Both the position numbers and the translations under genes were made by a program. Shown in pieces: positions 33,117-33,239 of a stretch of 33,239 nucleotides of DNA (the first letter of the stretch is position 1; the number at the start of each line of letters is the position of its first letter). The DNA is taken from positions 1 through 33,239 of the forward strand of contig JADLHF010000058.1 in the NCBI GenBank assembly GCA_020848935.1, given 5' to 3'. The notes under the pieces were generated by a model. It worked only from the letters and a program-made list of their open reading frames with translations. It ran no database searches and was not told where the DNA came from. This DNA comes from Acetobacteraceae bacterium. GTDB lineage: Bacteria; Pseudomonadota; Alphaproteobacteria; Acetobacterales; Acetobacteraceae.

Positions 33117-33239
33117 GGGCGTGTCGTCATTTAGGGGATTCCGGCGCGGCGAAAATTACGATTCATAGGATGTCAGCGATTTTGGGAGCTGACCGATGCA
33201 CCGCTACGGGCTTCGCGACGATCAATGGGAGGGTATCGA
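33117..33239 (+). mobile_element. IS5-family insertion sequence, left end (truncated by window)
   Basis: The left end begins about GGGCGTGTCGTCATTTAGGG (33117-33136), followed by a short leader and the start of a transposase. Both the terminal motif and the protein start resemble IS5-family (IS427-group) elements as I remember them. The exact boundary and target duplication cannot be set because the right end is outside the window. Confidence 0.65.
33196..33239 (+). CDS. IS5-family transposase, N-terminal fragment
   Basis: Only the first 14 codons are visible, reading MHRYGLRDDQWEGI. This matches the usual N-terminus of IS427-group IS5 transposases (RYxLRDDQWExI), DDE enzymes that move the element by cut-and-paste. 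GGGAG lies seven bases before the ATG. The gene continues past the window, so completeness and any programmed frameshift cannot be judged. Confidence 0.7.
   Translation, partial: MHRYGLRDDQWEGI

Overview
The window is very GC-rich (mostly C/G-ending codons) and gene-dense, with many 4-base start/stop overlaps. Gene content (glutaryl-CoA dehydrogenase, MdtABC-type RND pump, DEAD-box helicase, IS5-family transposase start) and the A/T-rich 3'-end repeats point to an alphaproteobacterium, most likely Acetobacteraceae. That placement is inference; there is no rRNA or tRNA here.

Layout. 1-125: probable right end of an insertion sequence. 158-1893: small membrane protein, then an SCP2-type thiolase on the minus strand. 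1894-2469: the only long non-coding stretch, an AT-rich core flanked by two tandem repeats. 2470-5503: sugar-type ABC importer (binding protein and two permeases, no ATPase). 5634-9561 (minus): acyl-CoA-synthetase-like/GNAT fusion lacking its ATP-grasp core, an SDR and a TIGR03084-type protein, tightly coupled. 9663-10631: HSL-family esterase. 10639-12113 (minus): restriction-modification pair (BglII-like nuclease, MT-A70 methylase) of lower GC than its surroundings. 12194-14447: TauD-type dioxygenase and a PPOX-class flavin/F420 protein on the minus strand, divergent from a luciferase-like oxidoreductase. 14619-17351: Pro/Arg-rich small protein, then a MaoC hydratase / CitE-like lyase / metallophosphoesterase operon preceded by a palindromic operator candidate. 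17454-26351: complete tripartite RND efflux operon (outer-membrane factor, adaptor, two pumps). 26356-28460 (minus): GH15 glucoamylase-like enzyme and a Tyr/Pro-rich exported small protein. 28580-33053: DEAD-box helicase, glutaryl-CoA dehydrogenase and a TrmA/RlmD-type RNA methyltransferase. 33117-33239: left end of an IS5-like element, cut by the window end.

The most unusual signal is a dispersed element present four times (5526-5560, 5604-5646 minus, 14478-14515, 33073-33110). Each copy lies at the 3' end of a gene or operon, in the same orientation as that gene, and folds into an A/T hairpin whose base pairs covary between copies, followed by a conserved A-rich tail. Other points of interest are the degenerate protein-acyltransferase fusion, the restriction-modification pair, and the divergent pair of putative F420 enzymes.
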